DNA of 56,559 nt, taken from contig NZ_RYFG02000097.1 of NCBI RefSeq assembly GCF_003994235.2, positions 1 through 56,559 of the forward strand, written 5' to 3'. Positions 37,375 to 46,378 of this stretch are shown in pieces. The notes under the pieces are model-generated. The model was not told the origin of the DNA. It did not search any database and saw only the letters and a program-made list of their open reading frames with translations. The number at the start of each line of letters is the position of its first letter. The first letter of the stretch is position 1. The DNA is from Candidatus Methylobacter oryzae. Lineage in GTDB: Bacteria > Pseudomonadota > Gammaproteobacteria > Methylococcales > Methylomonadaceae. The translations under genes were made by a program, and so were the position numbers.

Positions 37375-37893
37375 ATGAACACGCAAAACCTGCTATCACC
37401 CCACCGTCTTTTTACGCTACGTTTACTTTTGTCGCTGCTCGGCGCCTATATTGCTTATATCTATCGGCATGCGAGCCACGATTACTGGTTTGTGATGATA
37501 TTTTTGTTTACCGCTATCGCTATCGCTCCCGACTATTATCGATTCAAGCAGCATGGCGATAACCCCAAAGCGCTTGCCGAGCGGCTGCTGCATTGGTCGG
37601 GCGGCTTGTGCGCGGGCATTGTGATTTACGCCTACCACAATTCAGGAAGAATCTTCCACGAAGAGGCCGGTTTGATCGTGCTGTTAATACTGGCGCTAAC
37701 GACTTATCTGGACGGCATAAAAAGAGGCTGGCGTTGTATTTTTGCCGGGTTGTTCCTGGGCCTGATAACTATTTGCGTCGCTTATTTCGATAATTACATC
37801 TGGCAGTTAAGTGCGCTTGCCGCCGTTTCGCTTATTTACAGTCATTACCACCCATCCGATGACGCGCAGGCAGATACCGGCCTTTTGCAGTAA
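37375..37893 (+). CDS. Unknown six-helix membrane protein after mxaL
   Basis: A 172-residue protein with about six hydrophobic segments (starting near 10, 40, 70, 95, 118 and 137) and short charged loops. I recognise no family. It is 36 bp past mxaL on the same strand and so probably shares the transcript, which suggests a role linked to methanol oxidation, but no function can be assigned. The C-terminus is hydrophilic (HPSDDAQADTG). Confidence 0.65.
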   Translation: MNTQNLLSPHRLFTLRLLLSLLGAYIAYIYRHASHDYWFVMIFLFTAIAIAPDYYRFKQHGDNPKALAERLLHWSGGLCAGIVIYAYHNSGRIFHEEAGLIVLLILALTTYLDGIKRGWRCIFAGLFLGLITICVAYFDNYIWQLSALAAVSLIYSHYHPSDDAQADTGLLQ

Positions 37894-37942
37894 TCGCTCG
37901 AAAGATGACGGTGAGCGTTGGCAGTCCAGCTATAAGGACAGC

Positions 37943-37975
37943 AGACCTTCCAGGTTTTAAAAACCTGGAAGGTCT
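37943..37975. repeat. AGACCTTCCAGG palindrome, copy 4
   Basis: Perfect arms AGACCTTCCAGGTTTT and AAAACCTGGAAGGTCT with one central A. It lies between the membrane protein and the solute-binding protein genes. Confidence 0.9.
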
Positions 37976-38042
37976 AACCCCCATCTTACTAGCCCAACGT
38001 CGTGAATCTTATTTTTTATTTTGTTTTATCTGGATTATCTTC

Positions 38043-38999
38043 ATGAAATTTAAAATCTTTCTGTTAAGCCTATTGCTGTCTACCGGCAGCTTTGCGGCGG
38101 AAAAAACCTTTATTCGCATCGGCGTTCAGTCGGGCGGCACAGTGGAGTGGGAATTGCCGGCATTGCAAGATGCATTGAAAGCCGGACAGGCGGATTTTCA
38201 GCTGGACATTCGGCATGTCGCCAATGCCGAAGCCGGTAAGATCGCGTTGCAATCCGGGGCGGTCGACATCATCGTTTCCGACTGGATCTGGGTATCCGGC
38301 TTGCGCGAGCAAGGAGCCGATTTTACCTTTTATCCTTATTCGGATATTTCAGGGGCTTTGGTAGTGCCGAGCAATAGCGGCATTCATTCCTTACAGGATC
38401 TTAAAGGCAAACGCCTGGGCATTGCCGGCGGCGAGCTGGATAAAAACTGGCTGCTGCTGCAAACCCTGGCGAAACAGCAGTGGGATATGGATCTCGATGC
38501 GTCGGTGGAAAAAGTATTTGCCGCGCCGCCGCTGCTTAACGAACAGCTTAAGCAAGGCCGGATCGATGCGGTGCTTAATTATTGGCATTTTGCCGCCCGG
38601 CTTGAAGCCGAAGGCTATCGGACGCTGATCGACGGCCGCGGTATTTTACACGATTTGGGAATTTCCGAACCGGTCGCCAATATCGGTTACGTATTTAAAC
38701 AAAGTTGGGCGGACCGGCATGAACAAGCGCTCAAGCAATTTTTAGACGCCGGCAAACAAGCCAAACAAACGCTATGCAGTTCCGATACCGCATGGCAAAG
38801 AATCATCCCGTTAACCAAAATAAACGGCGAAGCAACCCGGAAACACCTGCGCCAAAACTATTGCGCCGGTAACATCGAACATTGGGGAGAAGCCGAACAA
38901 CAAGCGGCGGGAAAAGTTTATTTGCTGTTGCATAAGCAGAGCAAACAGGCGCTGACAGGCAAATCGGAACAGCTGCAACCGGGTACTTTCTTCCGCTAA
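38043..38999 (+). CDS. Orphan periplasmic substrate-binding protein (NMT1/TauA-like)
   Basis: A 318-residue exported protein. The signal peptide is about residues 1-19 (ending GSFAAE), and a class-II binding-protein fold follows (IRIGVQSGGTVEWELPAL..., VDIIVSDWIWVSGLREQG, LVVPSNSGIHSLQDLKGKRLGIAGG). No ABC permease or ATPase gene is nearby, so it more likely senses or scavenges for another partner, such as a kinase or a chemoreceptor. I used the ATG at 38043, which begins the signal peptide; an upstream ATG at 37905 would translate the palindrome. The histidine kinase begins 162 bp downstream. Confidence 0.75.
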   Translation: MKFKIFLLSLLLSTGSFAAEKTFIRIGVQSGGTVEWELPALQDALKAGQADFQLDIRHVANAEAGKIALQSGAVDIIVSDWIWVSGLREQGADFTFYPYSDISGALVVPSNSGIHSLQDLKGKRLGIAGGELDKNWLLLQTLAKQQWDMDLDASVEKVFAAPPLLNEQLKQGRIDAVLNYWHFAARLEAEGYRTLIDGRGILHDLGISEPVANIGYVFKQSWADRHEQALKQFLDAGKQAKQTLCSSDTAWQRIIPLTKINGEATRKHLRQNYCAGNIEHWGEAEQQAAGKVYLLLHKQSKQALTGKSEQLQPGTFFR

Positions 39000-39160
39000 C
39001 CGGGTATTCGCGCCGGTATTTTTTACAAGTCATTTTTAATCGAAAATACCGGCATCGTAAAAAAGAATTTTTCCTATAGCGATTAAATCTCCATAGATGA
39101 ATAATGGCGGGGTTTTGCATACCATCAACCCGATGTTGCAGTAATCCGAATTTAAAATCC

Positions 39161-40498
39161 ATGAGCCTGCGCTACCAAATCAACCTGCGAATCTTGATCT
39201 CTTCCTTGTGCATTCTGGTATTGGGCGGCTCGATAGCCATCTGGCAGGCGCGCGACGCGGTCAGCGAAGAGGTCGATTCGTCGATCAGCCTAGCGGTGCA
39301 GTTGATAACGTTCGGCTTCTCGCAAGCGTCGAAAACGCCGTTTCATGAGACCGACTGGCTGCCGAAGCTGAATTCGCTGAATCAAACCCGGCATTTAAGT
39401 ATTCAACTGAAAGAGCCTTCCGGGCAAATCATCAGCTTTCCCCACAAAAACCAGCAAACCGATACTGACGAAAAGCCGCCGCAATGGTTTATCAATCTGG
39501 TTACAGTTCATTACCCTAAGGTTGAGCATCCAATTACCGGTTCTAGCGGCGAACAAGTCACCTTGATAATCCAGGCCAACCCCTTGGATGAAATTACCGA
39601 AGTCTGGAAGGAAAGCGTCGCCTTTTTCAGTTCGATATTTCTATTGACGCTGTTTACCTTTTTGGCTGTCAATTTGGCGTTTAACAAAGCGCTAAAATCC
39701 ATTGCGGTCATTGTTGACGCACTGAAAATCATTGAAACCGGACAGTATCGGCAAAAACTGCCCGATTTCTCGATCCAGGAATACGACAGCATCGCCAAAG
39801 CGATCAATCACATGACCGACGAGCTGGATAAAAGCCGCCAGGAAAACCGGGCATTAACCCAGCATACGCTGGCGATACAGGAAGATGAGCGGCAACGACT
39901 GTCGCAGGAGTTGCACGATGAACTGGGGCAATCCCTGACTGCCATTAAAGTCATGGCCGTGACTGCCGAGCGCTCGCAAACCGGTGCGAGAACCGACATC
40001 AAACAAGCGACCGACGCCATTATTACTATCTGCGACCATTTAATGACCGTGGTGCGCTCAATGATGCATCAACTGCATCCCTTGATATTAACCGAGCTGG
40101 GCCTGAAAGCCACGATGGAAGACCTGCTGAATCACTGGTCGACTAGAAACCCCGATTTGAAACTCACCCTCGCCTGCCCTGACGAAGTCGATAACCTGGA
40201 GCAAAAAATCACTATTCAAATATTCAGGGTCGCACAAGAATGCTTGACCAACATTGTTCGCCATGCCCAGGCCAGCCAAGCCGCCATCAGCCTGAAAATC
40301 GAATGCTTAAGCGAAACCGGGAAAACGCTACGGCTACAAGTCACTGACAACGGCCAAGGTTGCGCCGCCGATAAAATTAAAACCGGTTTCGGTTTATTGG
40401 GCATGCGAGAAAGGATCAACAGCCTGGGCGGCGAGCTCGTCATAGAGAGCCAACCGCATCAGGGCATGAATATCGTTGCAACTATTCCGCTACCATGA
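39161..40498 (+). CDS. moxY: Sensor histidine kinase, MoxY/NarX type
   Basis: A 445-residue kinase. A membrane segment at about 10-28 leads into a periplasmic domain of the LapD/MoxY N-terminal type (about 30-160). A second segment lies at about 163-185, then a HAMP-like region and a HisKA_3 dimerisation domain with His in SQELHDELGQSLTA, then the ATPase domain (GQGCAADKIKTGFGLLGMRERI). MoxY of Paracoccus, with MoxX, controls methanol dehydrogenase, and MxaY does so in methanotrophs. Its stop overlaps the start of the response regulator (ATGA). I used the ATG at 39161 rather than one at 39104 because it precedes the first membrane segment. Confidence 0.8.
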   Translation: MSLRYQINLRILISSLCILVLGGSIAIWQARDAVSEEVDSSISLAVQLITFGFSQASKTPFHETDWLPKLNSLNQTRHLSIQLKEPSGQIISFPHKNQQTDTDEKPPQWFINLVTVHYPKVEHPITGSSGEQVTLIIQANPLDEITEVWKESVAFFSSIFLLTLFTFLAVNLAFNKALKSIAVIVDALKIIETGQYRQKLPDFSIQEYDSIAKAINHMTDELDKSRQENRALTQHTLAIQEDERQRLSQELHDELGQSLTAIKVMAVTAERSQTGARTDIKQATDAIITICDHLMTVVRSMMHQLHPLILTELGLKATMEDLLNHWSTRNPDLKLTLACPDEVDNLEQKITIQIFRVAQECLTNIVRHAQASQAAISLKIECLSETGKTLRLQVTDNGQGCAADKIKTGFGLLGMRERINSLGGELVIESQPHQGMNIVATIPLP

Positions 40499-41139
40499 AA
40501 GATAAGATAAAAGTCATTCTAGTAGACGACCATGCCGTGGTGCGCGCAGGTTTCAGGATGCTGTTATCGACCGAAGCCGATATTGACGTCATTGCCGAAG
40601 CCGAACGCGGCGAGGCGGCTTGCCAGCTGTATCTGGAACGGCAACCCGACGTGATAGTGCTGGACTTATCCATGCCCGGCATTGGCGGCCTGGAAAGTAT
40701 TCGGCGCATTTGCAATCGCGACGGTAATGCCAAGATACTGGTATTTAGCGTTCACGATGAAATGGTTTATGTCGATAGAGCGATGAATGCCGGAGCAAGA
40801 GGCTATATCACTAAAAACAGCGCTCCCAACATTCTCGTCACGGCAATACAAAAAATAGCTGCAGGCGAAATTTATATAGAACAGGGCTTGATGAAAAATA
40901 TGCCAACGCAAAATAGCGAGGCCGATTATCGAACCATTGTCGACACCCTCTCCCCCAGGGAATTCGATGTATTCCTGTTACTGGCAAAAGGCTTGACCGC
41001 CCATAAAATTGCCGAGGAACTTTGTCTGGGCTATAAAACCGTCGCCAATTACGGCACGCAAATAAGAAGCAAATTTAAAGTCTCATCGGTTGCCGAGTTG
41101 GCGCATATTGCAATCATTCTGGGAATTATGAGGAATTGA
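40495..41139 (+). CDS. moxX: NarL/FixJ-family response regulator, MoxX-like
   Basis: A 214-residue regulator with a receiver (VILVDDHAVV, phospho-Asp in IVLDLSMPGIGG, Lys in YITKNS) and a LuxR DNA-binding domain (LSPREFDVFLLLAKGLTAHKIAEELCLG). It is translationally coupled to the MoxY-like kinase. It is strikingly like the MxaB-like regulator at 26964-27620 (shared DDHAVVR, LSMPGIGG.ESIRR and KILVFS blocks), so the two probably arose by duplication and may read the same kinase or the same DNA sites. Confidence 0.82.
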   Translation: MKDKIKVILVDDHAVVRAGFRMLLSTEADIDVIAEAERGEAACQLYLERQPDVIVLDLSMPGIGGLESIRRICNRDGNAKILVFSVHDEMVYVDRAMNAGARGYITKNSAPNILVTAIQKIAAGEIYIEQGLMKNMPTQNSEADYRTIVDTLSPREFDVFLLLAKGLTAHKIAEELCLGYKTVANYGTQIRSKFKVSSVAELAHIAIILGIMRN

Positions 41140-41221
41140 ACGATCCTGAAAAGTTTCTACCTCAATCAAAATTTGCTGAGAGCGACAGGAATGTATTCGC
41201 GCATTCTTTGCCATCAATCAC

Positions 41222-41248
41222 CTACACCCCATTTCAAAGGGGGTGTAG
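41222..41248. terminator. Hairpin between the response regulator and lipoprotein genes
   Basis: Arms CTACACCCC and GGGGTGTAG pair perfectly around ATTTCAAAG. It lies between convergent genes, 83 bp past moxX. There is no T-run, so termination is likely but not certain. Confidence 0.5.
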
Positions 41249-41260
41249 CTGCCCTGAAAA

Positions 41261-41779
41261 TCAATGCCAACCGCCGTATTGCGTAGTCGGGTCGCCGCGC
41301 CATCCGGTCGTTGTCTTGTTCGCGTCGGGAGTATGTACAGTATCTGCCGCCGCGCGAGTCATATTGGCATGGGTGTAGCCGCCCATCGCTTTTGCGGCTT
41401 TCGCTATCGCCGTCGACGATGGATTAATGTCATATTGGGTAATCGTGTCATGAACGACTGCCGCGATTAATTTCTCTTCCGGCCCGAAAGAAAACGTCAA
41501 CAGAATCGGCAAAACCGTGTCCGCTGGAATATCTACGCTGTAATGCCCATTATCGACAGCAACATGGGCAATTAAACGGCCGCCTTCATCGATCGCCTCC
41601 ACCCTGCCGGCTTTAACCGGGCCCTTGTCATTATTGACCCTGCCTTCTAACGTAGTCGCGCGGGCATATTTTTTTACCGCGACTTGAGCCGATTTCTCCG
41701 TTTTTTGCTGTTGCTGACACCCGGTGACGGCAAGCCCGCCCGAAACCAGCATTACCGTAACTAAAATTGCGCGCCTCAT
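41261..41779 (-). CDS. Lipoprotein with a carboxypeptidase-regulatory-like domain
   Basis: A 172-residue lipoprotein. The signal ends in a lipobox-like AVTGC (Cys at about residue 20), then a Lys/Gln-rich linker. The core (TTLEGRVNNDKGPVKAGRVEAIDEGGRLIAHVAVDNGHYSVDIPA) resembles the beta-sandwich repeats that extend many secreted proteins. The C-terminus (DPTTQYGGWH) is Gly/Trp/His-rich. I used the ATG at 41777-41779, behind GGGAGGTG. No specific function is known; closeness to the mxa cluster may be chance. Confidence 0.65.
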   Translation of the reverse strand: MRRAILVTVMLVSGGLAVTGCQQQQKTEKSAQVAVKKYARATTLEGRVNNDKGPVKAGRVEAIDEGGRLIAHVAVDNGHYSVDIPADTVLPILLTFSFGPEEKLIAAVVHDTITQYDINPSSTAIAKAAKAMGGYTHANMTRAAADTVHTPDANKTTTGWRGDPTTQYGGWH

Positions 41780-41871
41780 AACACCTCCCAATAATTCATG
41801 GTATTGATAGTGCTAAGTATACTGGATTATGGCGCTCAAGCTATCCTCGGACAGTGCAAATGCCGGTTTCG

Positions 41872-44259
41872 TTAAAATTCTTCCCAGCCGTCGGTATCTA
41901 TCGTTAACGATGGGCTTTTATATTTTATTGCGGGTATTGCCGAACGGGGCATCAGACGGTAAACATGGCCTGGATCGTCATCCACTTTAAAACCGCTGAC
42001 CGTCACGGCCAGATTTTGCGCCTGCTCTTCCAGCGATTCCGCTGCTGCCGCGGCTTGCTCGACCAAAGCCGCATTTTGTTGAGTGACTTCATCCATTTGC
42101 GCGATGGCTTGATTGACTTGCTCTATACCTGAACTTTGCTCGGAAGAGGCGGCGGTAATTTCGGCCATTATATGGGTGACGCCACGAATGGAACTTACAA
42201 TTTCTTCCATGGTTCGCCCCGCTTGGGCCACTAATTTAGTCCCGCCCTCGACCTTTTCTACCGAATCGCCAATCAGCTCTTTGATTTCTCCGGCAGCCGT
42301 CGCGGCGCGCTGGGCAAGATTGCGCACTTCCGTAGCAACGACGGCAAAGCCCCTGCCCTGATCGCCGGCGCGCGCGGCTTCTACCGCGGCATTCAGCGCA
42401 AGAATGTTGGTTTGAAAAGCAATCTCGTCAATTACAGAGATAATGTCGCCGATTTTACGTGAAGATTCGTTGATGTCGTTCATGGTCGCCACCACTTGGC
42501 CGACCACCTCAACGCCTTTACCGGCTATATCGGAAGCATTAACTGCAAGCTGGTTGGCCTGTTCGGCGTTTTGGGCATTATGTTGAACCGCGGAGGTCAG
42601 CTCTTCCATACTGGCGGCGGTTTGCTCCAGGCTGGCGGCTTGCTGCTCCGTGCGATTCGACAAGTCGTTATTGCCTGAAACGATTTCTTTAGTTCCTGTA
42701 TTTATGCCGTCTGTCGCATCCTTGATCTGCCCGATAATCGCTTTAAGCTTTTCTACCGTTGTATTGGCATCGTCTTTAAGTTGCCCGAAAGTGCCTAAAT
42801 AATCGTTAGAGATGGTTTCGGTCAGGTCGCCGCGGGACAATGCGTTGAGTACCCTTGCAACCTCATTGAGGCCGGCTTCGCTGGTTTGTATCAATTGATT
42901 GATATCGCCCCCCAAATGCCGCAAGAACCCTTCCTTGCCTTCCAAATCAAAACGCATGCTGAAGTTCCCCATAGCCGCGGCTTCAACAATCGCAGCGACC
43001 TCGCTCTCGGCGCTTACTTCGTCGGTACGGTCGCGCCATTCGGCAACCGTTCCTACTCTTTGGCCTTGTTTGTCGATAACCGGGCTGGCAACAACAATCA
43101 TCGAACGGTCGCCTATCATCATAGAAGCTTCGTAATTCCCTGTTAACGAGGCGATCATTTTTGCCTGATGCGAAGGATTTTCGTGAAAATCATCCATGTT
43201 GGCGCCAAGCAACGTGGCCATCGAAAATTTCGGCAATTGCCGGCTGCTTTCCGCTCCGGCCTTTTCGAGTATATTCATCACTTCCTGGTTTGCGTAAATG
43301 ATGTTGCGGTCGTTATCGGCAATCATCACGCCGGTGCTGACATTGTCCAGCGCAATTTTTACGCGCAGAGTTTCATCGGCGGCTTTACGCTCAGCCGTTA
43401 TCCGCTCAAGCAATTGTTGCTGCATATGTTTCATCGCATAGAGCAAGCTGCTGCCGTCTTTTTCATCCACTTGAATATCTTGGGTTAAATTACCCTCGGC
43501 AATTGCCATTGCAATGCCTTTGGCAAAGTAAGGATCGATACCTAATTGCCTGCTTAAATACCGCGTTAAGTAAAAGGCAATGCCTAATCCTAATCCGATC
43601 GCAGCCAATGAGATGGACAGCATGACTTTGGATGCGTATTCGGTCGATTGCGTGATCGCATGTGCGTTATTTTTTGCGTCGTTGACTTCCTGGTTTTTAA
43701 TTCTATTCAACTGCGTACGCAGGTTTTTCGCCAACTTATTAAAATCTTTCATGACAAGATTACCGGCATCCACGCCCTCGTCGGCATAAATCTTGGTCAT
43801 ACGCTTGCCTTCGCTGTAATACCAGTCAAAACCCGCTTCAAGCGCATCCAACTCTTTCAGTCTTGCGGAAGGCGCAGTAACGTTATTCGTCACAACCGCA
43901 TCCCTCCCCTTAACGGCTGGCGGCCCTGCCTGTGTTTGCGCTGAGTTTTCTTTCGTTAAATTCTCACGAAACTGCGCGACGCCCAGTTTAAAATCTTCAA
44001 CGGCCCTGTCCGCATCCTGATAACTATCGGGGTCTTGGTTGAGCGCTACCTGGGTAAGCAGTTGCTGTACCTGTATCGTATAAATCGCCATCCGCTCCGC
44101 TAACAGCGCATTAGGCAGGAAGGTATCGTCTACTTTAGCTACATCGCGCTGGGTATGCGAAAAATTAAACAAAACCACGGCGACAATGCCTATCATCAAA
44201 CCGATAATGGCAAGAAAACCGAACAATATACGTACTTTGAAACTGATATAACCGAACAT
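41872..44259 (-). CDS. Methyl-accepting chemotaxis protein with PAS domain and C-terminal tether
   Basis: A 795-residue chemoreceptor. A membrane segment at about 10-33 is followed by a periplasmic helical domain (about 35-210), a second segment (about 212-236), HAMP-like regions, a PAS domain (about 300-420: [24 protein letters not shown]) and a second HAMP region. The signalling domain has the hairpin tip [21 protein letters not shown]. The last residues, DGWEEF after a flexible linker, fit the xWxxF pentapeptide that binds CheR and CheB in high-abundance receptors. No che genes are nearby. Confidence 0.9.
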   Translation of the reverse strand: MFGYISFKVRILFGFLAIIGLMIGIVAVVLFNFSHTQRDVAKVDDTFLPNALLAERMAIYTIQVQQLLTQVALNQDPDSYQDADRAVEDFKLGVAQFRENLTKENSAQTQAGPPAVKGRDAVVTNNVTAPSARLKELDALEAGFDWYYSEGKRMTKIYADEGVDAGNLVMKDFNKLAKNLRTQLNRIKNQEVNDAKNNAHAITQSTEYASKVMLSISLAAIGLGLGIAFYLTRYLSRQLGIDPYFAKGIAMAIAEGNLTQDIQVDEKDGSSLLYAMKHMQQQLLERITAERKAADETLRVKIALDNVSTGVMIADNDRNIIYANQEVMNILEKAGAESSRQLPKFSMATLLGANMDDFHENPSHQAKMIASLTGNYEASMMIGDRSMIVVASPVIDKQGQRVGTVAEWRDRTDEVSAESEVAAIVEAAAMGNFSMRFDLEGKEGFLRHLGGDINQLIQTSEAGLNEVARVLNALSRGDLTETISNDYLGTFGQLKDDANTTVEKLKAIIGQIKDATDGINTGTKEIVSGNNDLSNRTEQQAASLEQTAASMEELTSAVQHNAQNAEQANQLAVNASDIAGKGVEVVGQVVATMNDINESSRKIGDIISVIDEIAFQTNILALNAAVEAARAGDQGRGFAVVATEVRNLAQRAATAAGEIKELIGDSVEKVEGGTKLVAQAGRTMEEIVSSIRGVTHIMAEITAASSEQSSGIEQVNQAIAQMDEVTQQNAALVEQAAAAAESLEEQAQNLAVTVSGFKVDDDPGHVYRLMPRSAIPAIKYKSPSLTIDTDGWEEF

Positions 44260-44330
44260 TTTAAAAACCTTTAGAAGCTATTTCCCTAGTTACCGCGCTT
44301 TTATTATCAAGCTGACGCCCTTTTAGAGGC

Positions 44331-46127
44331 TTAATTAACAGCATGCAGCTTCACAACCGGTCTATACGTAAACGGCCAAAGATTATCCTGGCTTTTTACA
44401 ACGACTCGCTGATTAATAAAGAAACTGTTTCCCTCAATCTTTTTAGCCTGTTTTTTTGCTTCGGACGCTAAATCGGCTATATCGACATGCGAGTGACATT
44501 GACCGGTTGAAATCGCATCGACCAAGCCAACCGACAGACTGATCAAAGGGAAAAAACATTTTTCTCCGGCCCTGTTTTCGGTATGAATGCCGCCGGACCT
44601 TACGTCTTCATCTTTGTAATAATTTGGAACGGTTTTTTTAAAGTCGCTCAAAACATTTTCGCAGCATTTCAACCAGTCGCTGCCGGAAAAAATCACGATA
44701 AAGTCGTCCCCCCCAATATGCCCGACCAGGCCGCTCTCCGCGGGAATGTGTTGCATCAGGATATTGGCGACGGCTTTTATAATGTCATCGCCGGCACTGT
44801 AGCCGTAAACATCGTTAAACGGTTTGAAATGATCCAGATCGAAATAACCGAAACTGAAAGGCACTTTGGCCGCCAACAATTGGTCGATCTGGTCGTTAAT
44901 GGGCACGCTACCGGGCAATAAAGTAAGAGGATTAGCGTGCTTGGCGTTGTGAATCTGCTGGCGGGTAATTTCTTCAAGCAATTTCAGTATTGTTCCAATA
45001 CCCGCATATTCGCCATCATTGGTAATAATAAAAGCCTGGTCATTACGCATGGTCGACGTCAGTTGCTTACTGACCAATTCTATTGCTGTATTTTGGTCGA
45101 AACTGAGCGGCGCTTTTTCTATGAAGGTTTTGATCGGTTTCTTTCCATATAACTCAATACCGTAACGGCTTGAAAACAGCTTAAATAGAAAATGGTCGCG
45201 AAAAATAATCCCTGAAGCGACATTATTATCAACCAAAGGCAGGATCGTTAAATCGCCGTTGCCATGAAATAAACTCATCACATCGCCGATCGGGGTTTCT
45301 GCTGAAACCGGCGCTATAAATTTAGCGATATGGCCGGCTTTTACCGCGTTAAACTGATTAGGTTGCGTGCTGGCCACAAATAGCGACTTATCGATTTTTT
45401 CCAGCGGCACTGCCGTTGGCCGGGCAAAATAATAACCTTGCGCATGGGTAATGCCCAGTTGCTCAACGACTTTAAACTCATCCTCTGTTTCTATGCCTTC
45501 AGCAATAACATTGCAATCAAGAGAGCTTGCAATATTTTGAATGGATCTGACGAAGTTAAGTTTGATTGGATCGTTATGGATGCCCTGTATAAAATGCATG
45601 TCTATTTTTACGTATTCAGGCTGCAATTCCGACCATAGTCTCAAGCCTGAGTAGCCGGCGCCTAAATCGTCAATTGCGATTTCGAAACCCATCTTTCGAT
45701 AGTGGATGATCGCTTCGCGCATCAATTGAAAATCATCGGTGGGCTGGTGTTCTGTTAACTCGATAACGACGGAACGAGGGTCAACGCCGAATTGATCCAA
45801 AAGTTTAAGCGTTTCTCCCTTTTTGAAATCCGGTTGAAGCAGCACGGAAGGGCTTACGTTAATGAACAATTTTTCTTTAACGTTCAAGCTCGCGTAGTGC
45901 TTTATTGTGATTTCCCGGCAGATATATTCGAGTTTCGTACTTAAATCAAAACGTTCGGCCGTATCGAACAAGTTAAACGGGCTGTGCAGCGGACTATCGG
46001 AAGGCCCCCGGATTAAGGCTTCATAACCCATGATTTCCTTTTTATATAAAGAAACAATAGGCTGAAAATGTGGCGTCAACTGCTTGCCATTCAGAATCTT
46101 AGTTAGTTCGGTGTATAAAATTGACAT
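44331..46127 (-). CDS. EAL-CBS-GGDEF cyclic-di-GMP protein
   Basis: A 598-residue cytoplasmic protein. The EAL phosphodiesterase domain is first (about 1-250), with its key residues: YEALIRG (36-38), FINVSP, AIDDLGAGYSG (Asp153-Asp154), YVKID and AEGIE (Glu210). A CBS-like pair covers about 260-390, and the GGDEF domain is last (about 395-560), with GYFDLDHFKPFND and the active-site loop GGDDF (472-476). The order is the reverse of the usual GGDEF-EAL. The middle CBS-type domain may bind a nucleotide that selects between synthesis and breakdown of c-di-GMP. Direct repeats lie just upstream (46179-46217). Confidence 0.88.
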   Translation of the reverse strand: MSILYTELTKILNGKQLTPHFQPIVSLYKKEIMGYEALIRGPSDSPLHSPFNLFDTAERFDLSTKLEYICREITIKHYASLNVKEKLFINVSPSVLLQPDFKKGETLKLLDQFGVDPRSVVIELTEHQPTDDFQLMREAIIHYRKMGFEIAIDDLGAGYSGLRLWSELQPEYVKIDMHFIQGIHNDPIKLNFVRSIQNIASSLDCNVIAEGIETEDEFKVVEQLGITHAQGYYFARPTAVPLEKIDKSLFVASTQPNQFNAVKAGHIAKFIAPVSAETPIGDVMSLFHGNGDLTILPLVDNNVASGIIFRDHFLFKLFSSRYGIELYGKKPIKTFIEKAPLSFDQNTAIELVSKQLTSTMRNDQAFIITNDGEYAGIGTILKLLEEITRQQIHNAKHANPLTLLPGSVPINDQIDQLLAAKVPFSFGYFDLDHFKPFNDVYGYSAGDDIIKAVANILMQHIPAESGLVGHIGGDDFIVIFSGSDWLKCCENVLSDFKKTVPNYYKDEDVRSGGIHTENRAGEKCFFPLISLSVGLVDAISTGQCHSHVDIADLASEAKKQAKKIEGNSFFINQRVVVKSQDNLWPFTYRPVVKLHAVN

Positions 46128-46178
46128 GTAATAATTCGATTACCGGTATGTATTTCGAACCAGAATATGACAATGTTG

Positions 46179-46217
46179 TTACGTCAATGTGACAAGTTTA
46201 TTACCGTAATGTGACAA
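46179..46217 (-). promoter_or_regulatory. Direct repeats upstream of the EAL-CBS-GGDEF gene
   Basis: TTACGTCAATGTGACAA (46179-46195) and TTACCGTAATGTGACAA (46201-46217) repeat at 22 bp, two helical turns. They lie 50-90 bp upstream of the gene start. A third partial match, ATGACAA, is at about 46167. Such phasing suggests an operator for a dimeric regulator; the regulator is unknown. Confidence 0.45.
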
Positions 46218-46378
46218 CCGGGACTCCCAAGCCCAATTTTGTAACATCCGCTCCCGGCCGCTTATTGATAATTAACCGTCAATCTCTTCACCGTATTTCA
46301 TGGGACGCGAGTTAACTTGCGTCCCATAATCCGCGCACTTTCTAACCTGAGCCTATAAATACGCTTCGGATAATCCTG

